A stretch of DNA of 64,000 nucleotides from an uncultured Altererythrobacter sp. (GTDB lineage Bacteria > Pseudomonadota > Alphaproteobacteria > Sphingomonadales > Sphingomonadaceae), in contig CAMPIX010000013.1 in NCBI GenBank assembly GCA_946886565.1, forward strand, positions 1-64,000. The letters are read 5' to 3'. The position numbers and the translations under genes are program-made. Shown piece after piece: positions 34,912 to 43,561 of the stretch. Position 1 is the stretch's first letter. Each line of letters begins with the position of its first letter. The notes beneath the pieces were generated by a model. It worked only from the letters and a program-made list of their open reading frames with translations, made no database searches and was not told the DNA's origin.

Positions 34912-36255
34912 TCAGACGAGCAGCCCCATCGGGTTCTCCACCAGTTGGCGGAAGGCGTCCATCAGTTGCGCGCCGTCGACGCCGTCGATTGCGCGGTGGT
35001 CGAAGCTGCCGGTGGCGCTCATCACGGTGGCGACGGCGAGCGCGCCGTCGATCACGTGCGGCCGCTTCTCGCCCGCGCCGACCGCCATGATCATCGCCTG
35101 CGGCGGGTTGATCACCGCATCGAACTGCTTGGTGCCGAACATGCCGAGGTTCGAGAGGCTGGCGGTGCCGCCCTGATACTCGTGCGGCTGGAGCTTGCCG
35201 TCCTTGGCCTTGCCCGCGAGCTCCTTCATCTCGGTGCTGATCTGCGCGAGGCCCTTGCGGCCCGCGTCGCGGATGATCGGGGTGATGAGGCCCGAGGGCG
35301 CAGCGACCGCGACCGAGATGTCCTCGCGCGAATACTGGAACAGCGCGTCGCCCTGGAAGCTGACGTTGCACTGCGGCACGCGCTGGAGCGCGCGGGCAAG
35401 CGCCTTGATCAAGAGGTCGTTGACCGAAAGCTTCACGCCATCCGCCTCGAGGCTCGCGTTGAGCTCGCCGCGCAGCTTGAGCAGCGCATCGAGCCGCACG
35501 TCGACGGTGAGGTAGATGTGCGGGATCGTCTGCTTGGCTTCGGTGAGGCGGCGCGCGATGACCTTGCGCACATTGTTGAGCTTCTGCGCTTCGTAGGGCG
35601 CGTCGAGATCGCCGCCGGCCTGCGCGGGCTTCGCTGCCGGAGCCGCGGCGGTAGGCGCGCCTTCCTTGGCCGGGGCCTTGCCGGGCTCGGCGCCCTCGAC
35701 GTCGGCCTTGACGATGCGCCCGTTGGGGCCACTGCCCTTGATCGTGGACAGGTCGAGCCCCTTCTGCCCGGCGATGCGCTTGGCCAAGGGGCTCGCGATC
35801 ACGCGGTCGCCCGAAGGTTTTGACACACCCTCTCCACCCGCTCGTGCTGAGCTTGTCGAAGCACCGCTCTTTTCCTCGGGCGTTTCGCTTGAAGACGAGG
35901 ACGGGCCTTCGACAGGCTCAGGGCGAGCGGATTTTTGAGGTTTCTCGTCAGCTTCCGTCGCTTTCGGCGCCGCTTGATCGGAATCCGCCTCGGCCACCTC
36001 CTCCACATCCTCGTCCTCGCCCGCGAGCGTGGCGATCACGGTGCCGACTTTCACGCCCTCGGTGCCCTCGGGCACCTCGATCTTCACGATCGTGCCTTCG
36101 TCGACCGCCTCGAACTCCATCGTCGCCTTGTCGGTCTCGATCTCGGCCATGATATCGCCCGAGCTCACTTGATCGCCTTCCTTCACCAGCCATTTGGCGA
36201 GCGTGCCCTCCTCCATCGTGGGCGAAAGGGCGGGCATCTTGATCGGCGTGGGCAT
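34912..36255 (-). CDS. pdhC: pyruvate dehydrogenase E2, dihydrolipoyl acetyltransferase
   Basis: A 447-residue E2 of a 2-oxoacid dehydrogenase complex. The N-terminal lipoyl domain carries Lys43 in ETDKAT. A flexible linker of about 85-148 contains an unusual Ser-rich segment (about 109-142) encoded by a palindromic repeat. The peripheral subunit-binding domain is about 152-186 ([20 protein letters not shown]), and the catalytic domain ends with the HRxxDG motif (His420, Asp424). The first residues [17 protein letters not shown] are typical of PdhC rather than SucB. I chose ATG 36255 with GAGGAC upstream; a longer frame lacks homology. The E1 genes are not in the window. Confidence 0.95.
   Translation of the reverse strand: MPTPIKMPALSPTMEEGTLAKWLVKEGDQVSSGDIMAEIETDKATMEFEAVDEGTIVKIEVPEGTEGVKVGTVIATLAGEDEDVEEVAEADSDQAAPKATEADEKPQKSARPEPVEGPSSSSSETPEEKSGASTSSARAGGEGVSKPSGDRVIASPLAKRIAGQKGLDLSTIKGSGPNGRIVKADVEGAEPGKAPAKEGAPTAAAPAAKPAQAGGDLDAPYEAQKLNNVRKVIARRLTEAKQTIPHIYLTVDVRLDALLKLRGELNASLEADGVKLSVNDLLIKALARALQRVPQCNVSFQGDALFQYSREDISVAVAAPSGLITPIIRDAGRKGLAQISTEMKELAGKAKDGKLQPHEYQGGTASLSNLGMFGTKQFDAVINPPQAMIMAVGAGEKRPHVIDGALAVATVMSATGSFDHRAIDGVDGAQLMDAFRQLVENPMGLLV
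35838..35930. repeat. palindromic repeat element copy B, inside pdhC
   Basis: Arms at 35838-35861 and 35906-35930 are inverted copies with CCGCTCG, GCTTGTCGAAG and CTTCGACAGGCTCAGG elements. It is read through in frame by pdhC and encodes the RPEPVEG ... STSSARAGG stretch of the interdomain linker. It belongs to the same family as the element at 8556-8637. Confidence 0.8.
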
Positions 36256-36367
36256 GTTTACGTCGGGTCCTCGCGAGTTTCGCCCCGCTCTGGCCAATTT
36301 GGCGCGTACGGGCAAGGTCCTTGCGCGGAATACGTTTTCATCGGATACCGCGCGCGGAGGGAATGCA

Positions 36368-36820
36368 ATGCGGGTCTATCTCGTGATCATGGACGAGACC
36401 GAGGAAGCGCGCAAAGCGCTGCGCTTCGCCGCGCGCCGTGCGGCTGCGACCGGTGGCTCGGTGCATATCCTTGCGCTGGTCCAGCCGCAGAGCTTCAACG
36501 CGTTCGGCGGGGTGCAGGCGACGATCGAGCAGGAAGCACGGGACCGCGCCGAGGTGATGGCCAGCAGCGCGGCGGGCAACCTCTATTCCGAAAGCGGCAA
36601 GATGCCGACCATCGCGGTGCGGCTCGGTGAAGGGCAGGCGGTGATCAAGGAATACCTCGCCGAGCATGCCGAGGTCGCGGCGCTGGTGCTCGGCTCGGCG
36701 GTCGAGGGCGGGCCCGGGCCGCTGGTGACGCATTTCTCCGCGCACGCCGGCTCGCTGCCCTGCCCTCTCTTCATCATCCCCGGCGGACTGAGCACCGAGG
36801 ATATCGACCAGTTGAGCTAG
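36368..36820 (+). CDS. universal stress protein (UspA family)
   Basis: A 150-residue single-domain Usp. The opening [25 protein letters not shown] and the ending region [36 protein letters not shown] match the ATP-binding Usp fold, the latter corresponding to the GxxGxxGxxxS nucleotide loop in degenerate form. These proteins modulate survival under starvation or oxidative stress. ATG 36368 is preceded by GGAGGG at seven bases. It is divergent from pdhC across 112 bases that include an 11-bp palindrome GCCAA-T-TTGGC at 36293-36303. Its stop overlaps the stop of the convergent membrane protein gene (CTAG). Confidence 0.86.
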   Translation: MRVYLVIMDETEEARKALRFAARRAAATGGSVHILALVQPQSFNAFGGVQATIEQEARDRAEVMASSAAGNLYSESGKMPTIAVRLGEGQAVIKEYLAEHAEVAALVLGSAVEGGPGPLVTHFSAHAGSLPCPLFIIPGGLSTEDIDQLS

Positions 36821-37206
36821 GCCGCCGCGGGTCGCCCGCCCAGCGCCTTCCACGCGCGAAATTCGAGGATCGCGAACAGCTCGACCGCGGCCGCCTGCGC
36901 GATGACGACCGCGTGGCCGAGCGCGGTCAGCGTGTCGAAGTGGACCAGCCACACCGCCAGGCTGGCGAGCACCCAGCCCGAGTTGCCGATCGCCACCAGC
37001 AAGAGCAACGTCCGCACCGGGCGCAGCGCGAGGAACGCGAGCGTAGCCGCGACGGGCAGGCAGATCCATCCCGCCGCGGCGACGATCGCGTCCGGCAGGC
37101 CGAGCAGGCCGCCGACGGCCGCGGTGGCGCCGGCGCAGAGCGCGAAGAACAGCGCGCAGCTCGCGGCATCGAGGACGAGCACTTGAGTGAGGGTGACGTT
37201 ACGCAT
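36817..37206 (-). CDS. four-helix integral membrane protein of unknown function
   Basis: A 129-residue hydrophobic protein with four clear membrane helices at about 8-34, 38-62, 66-90 and 94-118 and short loops. No catalytic motif is seen. The ATG 37206 is preceded by AAGGAG. It is transcribed divergently from an HTH regulator over 108 bases that contain an inverted repeat, a layout typical of a regulator controlling its neighbour. It could be a small transporter-like or stress membrane protein; I cannot name it. Its end overlaps the Usp gene by four bases. Confidence 0.75.
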   Translation of the reverse strand: MRNVTLTQVLVLDAASCALFFALCAGATAAVGGLLGLPDAIVAAAGWICLPVAATLAFLALRPVRTLLLLVAIGNSGWVLASLAVWLVHFDTLTALGHAVVIAQAAAVELFAILEFRAWKALGGRPAAA

Positions 37207-37262
37207 TGGTCTTACTCCTTGGTTGGACGAGGCTTTGCTCGCACCCGCCGCGAGGCAAGTCG

Positions 37263-37279
37263 ATTACGTCGCAGGTAAT
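37263..37279. promoter_or_regulatory. inverted repeat ATTAC-N7-GTAAT, probable operator
   Basis: ATTAC at 37263-37267 and GTAAT at 37275-37279 form a perfect dyad with a seven-base spacer. It lies in the 108-base gap between the divergent four-helix membrane protein gene and the HTH regulator gene, 35 bases before the latter. The half-site distance is 12 bases between centres, close to one helical turn, as for dimeric helix-turn-helix proteins. Confidence 0.5.
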
Positions 37280-37314
37280 GGCGTTCGCACCGCGCGCGCG
37301 GTAGGAAACAGGGC

Positions 37315-38103
37315 ATGGAACAGAGCCCTCTCGGCGCAATGCTGCGCGAATGGCGTGCGCGGCGAAAGGTGAGCCAGCTCGACCTCGCGCTCGCGAGCGA
37401 CATCTCGGCGCGCCACCTGAGCTTCATCGAGACCGGGCGCAGCGCGCCGAGCACCGCGGTGGTCGACCGGCTCGCGCACGAGCTCGAGATGCCGATGCGC
37501 GCGCACAACGCGATGCGGATCGCCGCCGGCTACGCCCCCGCGCACCGCGAGCGGCCGCTCGGCGATCCGCAGATGGCGGACGCGCGCAGCATCGTCGAAC
37601 GCGTGCTCGCCGGGCACGAGCCCTACCCCGCGATCGCGGTCGACCGCGCGTGGAACCTGGTTGCGGGCAACGCCGCGCTGCCGGTGCTGCTCGCGGGCGT
37701 GGCGCCCGAACTGCTCGAGCCGCCGGTCAACGTGCTGCGCGTGGCGCTCGACCCGCGCGGGATCGCGCCGCGGATCGCCAATTTCGGCGAATGGCGCGCG
37801 CATCTGCTTGCACGACTCGGCGCGCAGATCGACGCGAGCGGCGACCGGATGCTGATGGCGCTCGAAGAAGAACTGCGCGCGCTGCCTTCGCCACGGACGT
37901 CACGGCCGGCACCCAAGGCCAGCGGGCAGGCGATCGCGGTGCCGCTCACGCTCGACATGCCGCAGGGTCGCCTGTCGCTGATCTCGACCACCACGGTGTT
38001 CGGCACCCCGATCGACCTGACGCTGTCCGAACTGGCGATCGAGGTCTTCTTCCCCGCCGACCGCGAATCCGCCGCACTGCTGGCTTCGCTGCGCCAGCAG
38101 TAG
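37315..38103 (+). CDS. XRE-family transcriptional regulator with MmyB-like ligand domain
   Basis: A 262-residue regulator. The N-terminal Cro/C1-type helix-turn-helix (about 8-65) is LREWRARRKVSQLDLALASDISARHLSFIETGRSAPS. Residues about 100-255 match the MmyB-like ligand-binding domain (AVDRAWNLVAGNAA, DPRGIAPRIANFGEWRAHLLARL, RLSLISTTTVFGTPIDLTLSELAIEVFFP). This architecture is common in actinobacteria and proteobacteria; its ligand is thought to be lipid- or acyl-like. It diverges from a membrane protein gene that it probably controls. The ending TAG is three bases from the convergent rnr stop. Confidence 0.88.
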   Translation: MEQSPLGAMLREWRARRKVSQLDLALASDISARHLSFIETGRSAPSTAVVDRLAHELEMPMRAHNAMRIAAGYAPAHRERPLGDPQMADARSIVERVLAGHEPYPAIAVDRAWNLVAGNAALPVLLAGVAPELLEPPVNVLRVALDPRGIAPRIANFGEWRAHLLARLGAQIDASGDRMLMALEEELRALPSPRTSRPAPKASGQAIAVPLTLDMPQGRLSLISTTTVFGTPIDLTLSELAIEVFFPADRESAALLASLRQQ

Positions 38104-38106
38104 GCG

Positions 38107-40380
38107 CTAGCGCTTCTTCCCGCGCCCCTGGTGGCGGATGTTGGCGGGGCGCCCTCGCTTGCCCTGCATCGGCTTGCCCTTCCTGGCGCGCGATTGCGGG
38201 CGCTCGCCGCGCGGTTCGATCCGGTTGCCGCCATCGGGCAGCTCGAACTTGAGCGCGCCGGTGAGCGGGTTCGCCTCGCCGAGCCGCAGCTTGAGCCGGT
38301 CGCCCGGGGCGTAGCGGGTTCCGCTGTCGGAACCGACGAGCGCCTGCGCCGCCTCGTCGTAGCCGAAGTGCTCGGCGCCGAGGGTGGAGACCGGGACCAA
38401 CCCATCGCCGCCCAGCCCCATGATCGTGGCGAAGAAGCCGAACGGCTGCACCCCTGTGATGCGGGTGTCGAAGGTCTCGCCCACGCGCCCTGCGAGCCAG
38501 GCGGCGACGTAGCGATCGATCGTGTCACGCTCGGCCTCCATCGCCCGGCGTTCGGCCTGGCTGATGGCGTCGGAGACTTTGGCAAGATCCTCGCGGTCGC
38601 GGTCCGACAGGTCGGTCGTGGGCGGCAGGTCGCCCGCAGGTTTCGGTTGCTCGAGCCCGAAGGCGTCGACCAGCGCGCGGTGGACCAGCAGGTCGGCATA
38701 GCGCCGGATCGGCGAAGTGAAATGGGCGTAGGAGCCGAGAGCGAGGCCGAAGTGGCCCGCGTTCGCCGGCCCGTAGTAGGCCTGGGTCTGCGTGCGCAGC
38801 ACCGCCTCCATCACCTGCGCCTTCTCGCTCTCGTCGGTGACGTCCTTGAGCATGCGGTTGAACAGGCCGGGGGTGATGACCTGACCCAGCGCCATGCTGC
38901 GCCCGAAGGTGGCGAGATATTCCTTGAGCGCAACGAGCTTCTCGCGGCTCGGCGGCTCGTGCACGCGATAGACGACCGGCGCGGTCTTGCTCTCGAGCGC
39001 CTTGGCCGCGGCGACGTTGGCCGCGATCATGAAGTCCTCGACCACCCGGTGCGCGTCGAGCCGCTCGCGCACCGCGATCTCGGCGATCTTGCCCTGCTCG
39101 TCGAGCCTGACCTGGCGCTCGGGTAGCTCGAGCTCGAGCGGATCGCGCGCATTGCGGGCAGCGAACAGCAATTTCCACGCGCCCCAGAGGTTTTCGAGAT
39201 GTTCGGGCGCATCGCCAGCATCGATCGCGGTCTGCGCGTCCTCGTAGGCGATGTTGTGCGCGATCCGCACGATCGCGCGGGTGAAGCGCCACTTGGTCAC
39301 CTTGCCCTCGGGCGAGATGCACAGGTGGCACGCCATCGCCGCGCGGTCCTCGCCTTCTTTCAGCGAGCAGACGTCGGCGCTCAACACTTCGGGCAGCATC
39401 GGCACCACGCGGTCGGGGAAATAGACCGAGTTGCCACGTTTGCGGGCTTCACGGTCGAGTTCGCCGCCCGGGCGGACGTAGAAGCTGACGTCGGCTATCG
39501 CGACCAGCGCGCGATAGCCGCCCTCGCCATCGGGTTCGGCCCAGATCGCATCATCGTGATCGCGCGCGTCGGCAGGGTCGATCGCGACGATCGGCAGGTG
39601 GCGCAGATCTTCGCGCTTGTCTTCGCTGAGCGGGAGCTTGGCGGCGCGCTTCGCTTCCTCGATTGCCGTCTCGGGAAAGACGTGCGGGATGCCGTGCTTG
39701 GCGATGGCGATCAGCGAGAAGGCCTTGGGCGCGAGCGGATCGCCGAGCACCTCGACCACGTTCACACCGGCGCGTGGGCCGCGCCCCGCCGGTTCGGCGA
39801 GCACGAGCTGGCCCGCCTCCGCCCCGCCGAGATCGGAGATGGGCGAGGAACTGCGTACCCGCTTGTCGACCGGCGCGAGCCAGCCCTTGCCGCTCTTGTC
39901 GATCTCGACCACGCCCATCAGCCCCTCGGTGCGCGCCGGGAGCTTCTTCATCACGTGCGCCTTCCACCCGCGCCCGGCCTCTTCGGTGCGCGCGAGGATG
40001 CGATCGCCGACCTTGAGCGCGGGGTGGCGGCCCCCGCCCTTGCCGCCCTTCTTGCCTTCGATCACCCGCAGCCGCGGCGGCGGAGCACCGTCGTCGGGCT
40101 GCCAGGCGTCGGGGATCGCGAAGGGCTCGCCGTCCTCGATCTCCAGCACGCGCAGCACGGTCACCTTCGGCACCCCGCCCATGCGGTGATAGGCGGTCTT
40201 CTTGCCGTCGATCAGGCCTTCCTCGGCCATGTCCTTGAGCCGCGCCTTGAGCGCTATCTTCTCCTGCCCTTTCAAGCCGAAGGCCTTGGCGACCTCGCGC
40301 TTGCCCGCGGGCTTGTCGGAGCTCTGGATGAATTCGAGGATCTGCTCGCGCGAGGGCAAGCCGGCGTTCTTGCGGGACAT
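38107..40380 (-). CDS. rnr: ribonuclease R
   Basis: A 757-residue 3'-5' exoribonuclease of the RNB family, able to degrade structured RNA. The N-terminal winged-helix/cold-shock region (1-230), the RNB catalytic core with IDPADARDHDDAIW (four aspartates that bind Mg2+) and RSPIRRYADL-like TSPIRRYADLLVHRAL, the S1 domain (about 640-715) and a basic tail (RPQSRARKGKPMQGKRGRP) are in the expected order. Length is normal. It overlaps nothing; its stop is three bases from the XRE gene. Confidence 0.94.
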   Translation of the reverse strand: MSRKNAGLPSREQILEFIQSSDKPAGKREVAKAFGLKGQEKIALKARLKDMAEEGLIDGKKTAYHRMGGVPKVTVLRVLEIEDGEPFAIPDAWQPDDGAPPPRLRVIEGKKGGKGGGRHPALKVGDRILARTEEAGRGWKAHVMKKLPARTEGLMGVVEIDKSGKGWLAPVDKRVRSSSPISDLGGAEAGQLVLAEPAGRGPRAGVNVVEVLGDPLAPKAFSLIAIAKHGIPHVFPETAIEEAKRAAKLPLSEDKREDLRHLPIVAIDPADARDHDDAIWAEPDGEGGYRALVAIADVSFYVRPGGELDREARKRGNSVYFPDRVVPMLPEVLSADVCSLKEGEDRAAMACHLCISPEGKVTKWRFTRAIVRIAHNIAYEDAQTAIDAGDAPEHLENLWGAWKLLFAARNARDPLELELPERQVRLDEQGKIAEIAVRERLDAHRVVEDFMIAANVAAAKALESKTAPVVYRVHEPPSREKLVALKEYLATFGRSMALGQVITPGLFNRMLKDVTDESEKAQVMEAVLRTQTQAYYGPANAGHFGLALGSYAHFTSPIRRYADLLVHRALVDAFGLEQPKPAGDLPPTTDLSDRDREDLAKVSDAISQAERRAMEAERDTIDRYVAAWLAGRVGETFDTRITGVQPFGFFATIMGLGGDGLVPVSTLGAEHFGYDEAAQALVGSDSGTRYAPGDRLKLRLGEANPLTGALKFELPDGGNRIEPRGERPQSRARKGKPMQGKRGRPANIRHQGRGKKR

Positions 40381-40402
40381 GCCGCGCTATATGGGGGCGC
40401 GG

Positions 40403-41749
40403 CTAGTCGCTGTCACCCGTTTGCGCAGCCACCGGCATGAAACCGCCCGCGGGCACGGCGCTGGCGATAGGGCTCATCGTGCCGTCCGCCGCGCGCGAAC
40501 TCACCCCGAAGATCCAGTCGTCGCCGCGCACCCCCTCGAGCTTGGCGCTGGTCGCAACGACGTTCTCGATCATCGGCTCGTCGCGCCAGTAGGGCTCGTC
40601 GGTCCGGCGGTGCCAGATCGTGTAGCCAACCGCGCCGGGAACCTCGTCCCAGGCCAGCTCGGTAAATGTCTGCACCGCCGCCTCGGCGCTTGGCGCCGGA
40701 GGCATCGGGGCCTGCGCCAACGCATCGAGCGCGTGGACGTTGAGCCGGGTGACCTTGGCAAGATAGGGGAAGTTCATCTCGTCGATCGTGTCGCCGTAGG
40801 TCACTCCGTCCTCGACCCGCAGGTCCTGATGCTGATGCTCGTAATCCTCGACCGCGACCGTGAAGCGGACCGCGGGGTAGCCTTTCTCGAGGTGGGGTAT
40901 CTGATCGCCGCCGCGGCCCATGCGATCGGTGCGCCAGATCTGCCGCACGTCGAGCCCGCCTTCGGTGCCTTCCGCCAGTTGGTCGATCCAGCGCGAGAGG
41001 TTGCGCGAAGGGCTGTCGTTCTCGCCCCCGTTGCGGCGCTGCGCGGCGCGCAGTTCCTCGGTGAGATCGGCGCGCGGGCCTTCGGAGAACACGCGCACGT
41101 GCTGATCGTCGCAGTATCCGTCCGAACCGCAGCTTCCGCCGACGATGTCGTTGTTGAGCACCGCCTTTACCGTCCAGCCGTGTTCCTCGGCATAGTCGGC
41201 CATCAACTGCCCGCCGAACAGCCCCTGCTCCTCGCCCGAGAGCAGCGCGTAGACGATCGTGGTCGGATACTCGTGCTGCGAAAGCACGCGCGCCGCCTCG
41301 ATCACCAGCGCAGTTCCCGAGGCATCGTCGTTCGCGCCCGGCGCGTCGCTGGTGAAATCCATCACGTCGGAGACGCGGCTGTCGATGTGTCCCTGCACGA
41401 TCACGACCTCGTTCGGGCGTTCGGTGCCGAGCTGGATCGCCACCGCGTTGCGCAGCCGGGTCGGCCTCGGAATTCGGCCGCCCTCGACCATCCGCTCGGG
41501 CGCGACCACGGTGAGGCAATCGCCGCAGCGGTCGGAAATCCGCTCGAATTCGGCAAGGCCCCAGTCGACCGCGGCGCCGATGCCGCGGTTCGGATTGTCC
41601 TGTTCCGACAAGGTGTGACGGGTCCCAAAGCTGACCAGCTTTTCCACGTCGGCGCGCAGGCGCTCCTGCGAAACGTCGGCGGCGGGGTGGTCCTGCGCGG
41701 CGAGCGGGGCGGCGGCGAGGATGGCGGCGAGCGGGAGGAGTTTGTGCAT
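40403..41749 (-). CDS. secreted M28-family zinc aminopeptidase
   Basis: A 448-residue exported peptidase. A Sec signal peptide ends at PLAAQ (about 19). Zn ligands of the M28 fold are seen in IVQGHIDSR, the GANDDASGTA aspartate and the SGEEQGLFGG glutamates; further ligands lie in LNNDIVGG and near the C-terminus. The last ~110 residues (FTELAWDEVPGAVGYTIWHRR) look like a fibronectin-III-type module. M28 enzymes remove N-terminal amino acids outside the cytoplasm. ATG 41749 is chosen over an upstream extension because it opens the signal peptide. Upstream lie two strong hairpins. Confidence 0.85.
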   Translation of the reverse strand: MHKLLPLAAILAAAPLAAQDHPAADVSQERLRADVEKLVSFGTRHTLSEQDNPNRGIGAAVDWGLAEFERISDRCGDCLTVVAPERMVEGGRIPRPTRLRNAVAIQLGTERPNEVVIVQGHIDSRVSDVMDFTSDAPGANDDASGTALVIEAARVLSQHEYPTTIVYALLSGEEQGLFGGQLMADYAEEHGWTVKAVLNNDIVGGSCGSDGYCDDQHVRVFSEGPRADLTEELRAAQRRNGGENDSPSRNLSRWIDQLAEGTEGGLDVRQIWRTDRMGRGGDQIPHLEKGYPAVRFTVAVEDYEHQHQDLRVEDGVTYGDTIDEMNFPYLAKVTRLNVHALDALAQAPMPPAPSAEAAVQTFTELAWDEVPGAVGYTIWHRRTDEPYWRDEPMIENVVATSAKLEGVRGDDWIFGVSSRAADGTMSPIASAVPAGGFMPVAAQTGDSD

Positions 41750-41800
41750 GGGGCGCACTCTTGCGTCCAAACGCCCCGAATACAAGGCCCTACCAAGCGC

Positions 41801-41880
41801 GAGTCCCAGCGAAGGCTGGGACTCAGGCCGTCAAAGGACGACCGGGCGGCCCGAGGCCCCTGCCTTCGCAGGGGCCTCGG
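41801..41880. repeat. pair of perfect hairpins between proS and the M28 gene
   Basis: GAGTCCCAG (41801-41809) pairs with CTGGGACTC (41816-41824), a 9-bp stem. CCGAGGCCCCTGC (41851-41863) pairs with GCAGGGGCCTCGG (41868-41880), a 13-bp stem with a four-base loop. The second directly follows the end of proS on its strand and could block or terminate transcription, though no T-run follows. The core CCTGC-CTTC-GCAGG resembles other dispersed palindromes of these genomes. Confidence 0.7.
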
Positions 41881-41886
41881 GGATTG

Positions 41887-43428
41887 TCAGTACGCCCTGC
41901 CCACCAGCACCCGCTCGACCGCCGGCTCGCCGGTGAACAGGCACGAACCATCCGCCGCCGCCGCGCCGATCGGCACGTTGCGCACGGTCAGCTTGAGCGC
42001 CTTCAACTCCTCGATCACCTTCTCCAGCGCCGGGCCGCTGGGCTTGCTCCACTGCACCTCGACCCAGCCCGGGTAGCGGCCGTTCGAGGCGAAAAAATCT
42101 TTCAGCGCGCCCATCGTCTCGATGCCGCGGGTGATGTTGGCTTCGCGACGCTCCTGCGCCTGGGCGAACAGCGCCTGCTGTATATCCTCGAGCATCGCCG
42201 GAATCGTCTGCCCGGCCTCGTCGCGCGCGGGCGTCTGGAAGGCGGGCTTGCCGTTCTCGCCCCACAGCCGGTCGCGGCGCAGCAGGCTGACGACGCCGCT
42301 GTCCATGTCCCGCCCCCCGACCTCGACGATCAACGGCGCGCCCTTGCGGACCCAGTCCCAGCGCTTGGCCGCGGCCTTGCCGGGCTTGTCGTCGAGCAGC
42401 ACGCGCACCGGCTCGCCGAGCGTCGACTGCGCAGCCAGCGCGGCGCGCAGGCCGTCGCAATATTCGAGCAGCGCGGCGTCGCCATCGTCCTCGCGCAGCA
42501 TCGGCAGGATCACGACCTGCCACGGCGCGAGCCGGGGCGGAACGCGAAGCCCGTCGTCGTCGCCGTGGGTCATTATCATGCCGCCGACGAGCCGGGTCGA
42601 GACGCCCCAGCTGGTGGTGTGGCACAGCTGCTGCGAGCCCTCGCGGTCCTGATAGCGAATGCCCGCGGCTTCGGCGAAATTGGTGCCGAGATAGTGGCTG
42701 GTGCCCGCCTGGAGCGCCTTACCGTCCTGCATCATCGCCTCGATCGACCAGGTTTCGACCGCGCCGGGGAAGCGCTCGTGCTCGGGCTTCTCGCCGGCGA
42801 TGACCGGCATCGCGATGTCCTCTTCGGCGCAGGCGCGATAGACCTCGAGCATGCGCAGCGTATGTTCCTTCGCGTCGGTCTCGTTCTCGTGCGCGGTATG
42901 GCCTTCCTGCCACAGGAATTCGCTCGTGCGCAGGAACATGCGGGTGCGCATTTCCCAACGCACGACGTTGGCCCACTGGTTGAGCTTCAGCGGCAGGTCG
43001 CGCCACGACTGCACCCAGCGCGCCATCGCGTCGCCGATGATCGTTTCGGAGGTCGGGCGCACGACCAGCGGCTCTTCCAGCTTCGCCTCGGGGTCCGGCT
43101 TCAGGCCGCCCTCCCCGTCCGCAATCAGGCGGTGGTGGGTGACGACCGCCATTTCCTTGGCGAATCCTTCGACATGGTCGGCCTCGCGCTCGAAGTTGGA
43201 GAGCGGGATGAAGATCGGGAAATAGACGTTGTCGTGCCCGGTGGCCTTGATCCGCGCGTCGAGCATGCGCTGGATGCGTTCCCAGATCCCGTAGCCCCAC
43301 GGCTTGATGACCATGCACCCGCGCACGCCCGATTCCTCGGCCATGTCGGCGGCGGAGACGACCTCCTGATACCACTGCGCGAAATCGTCGGCGCGCCGGG
43401 TGTTGAGCGCATGGCGGATGTTGGACAC
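41887..43428 (-). CDS. proS: prolyl-tRNA synthetase
   Basis: A 513-residue class II synthetase lacking the bacterial editing insertion, so of the eukaryote/archaeal-like type found in many alphaproteobacteria. The class II motifs are recognisable in FPIFIPLSNFERE, motif 2 RWEMRTRMFLRTSEFLWQEGHTAH and motif 3-like LVGGMIMTHGDDDGLRVP. It charges tRNA-Pro. Start is GTG 43428 with GAGGAC upstream. The C-terminal anticodon-binding domain lies at about 290-400, and the last ~100 residues form the extra domain of this class. It lies between phaR and the M28 gene. Confidence 0.93.
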   Translation of the reverse strand: MSNIRHALNTRRADDFAQWYQEVVSAADMAEESGVRGCMVIKPWGYGIWERIQRMLDARIKATGHDNVYFPIFIPLSNFEREADHVEGFAKEMAVVTHHRLIADGEGGLKPDPEAKLEEPLVVRPTSETIIGDAMARWVQSWRDLPLKLNQWANVVRWEMRTRMFLRTSEFLWQEGHTAHENETDAKEHTLRMLEVYRACAEEDIAMPVIAGEKPEHERFPGAVETWSIEAMMQDGKALQAGTSHYLGTNFAEAAGIRYQDREGSQQLCHTTSWGVSTRLVGGMIMTHGDDDGLRVPPRLAPWQVVILPMLREDDGDAALLEYCDGLRAALAAQSTLGEPVRVLLDDKPGKAAAKRWDWVRKGAPLIVEVGGRDMDSGVVSLLRRDRLWGENGKPAFQTPARDEAGQTIPAMLEDIQQALFAQAQERREANITRGIETMGALKDFFASNGRYPGWVEVQWSKPSGPALEKVIEELKALKLTVRNVPIGAAAADGSCLFTGEPAVERVLVGRAY

Positions 43429-43467
43429 CTGAGTTCGTCCTCGATTAGCGAATCTGAGCCGCGCCCC

Positions 43468-43560
43468 TACCCGTTCGTGTCGAGCGAAGTCGAGACACGT
43501 TGTGCGGGCGGCAACGTATCTCGACTGCGCGCTGCGCGCTCCGCTCGATACGAACGGGGT
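43468..43560. repeat. palindromic repeat element, copy C between proS and phaR
   Basis: Long arms at about 43468-43500 and 43514-43560 are inverted: CCCGTTCGTGTCGAGCG pairs with CGCTCGATACGAACGGG and CGAGACACGT with ACGTATCTCG. It fills most of the gap between proS and phaR. It is a longer relative of the elements at 8556 and 35838, sharing CCGTTCG ends but with a different internal core. Confidence 0.75.
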
Positions 43561-43561
43561 G

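Noticed and set aside
36321..36349. TTGCGC / GATACC promoter for the universal stress protein
   Set aside because: Spacing is 17 but -10 match is only three of six.
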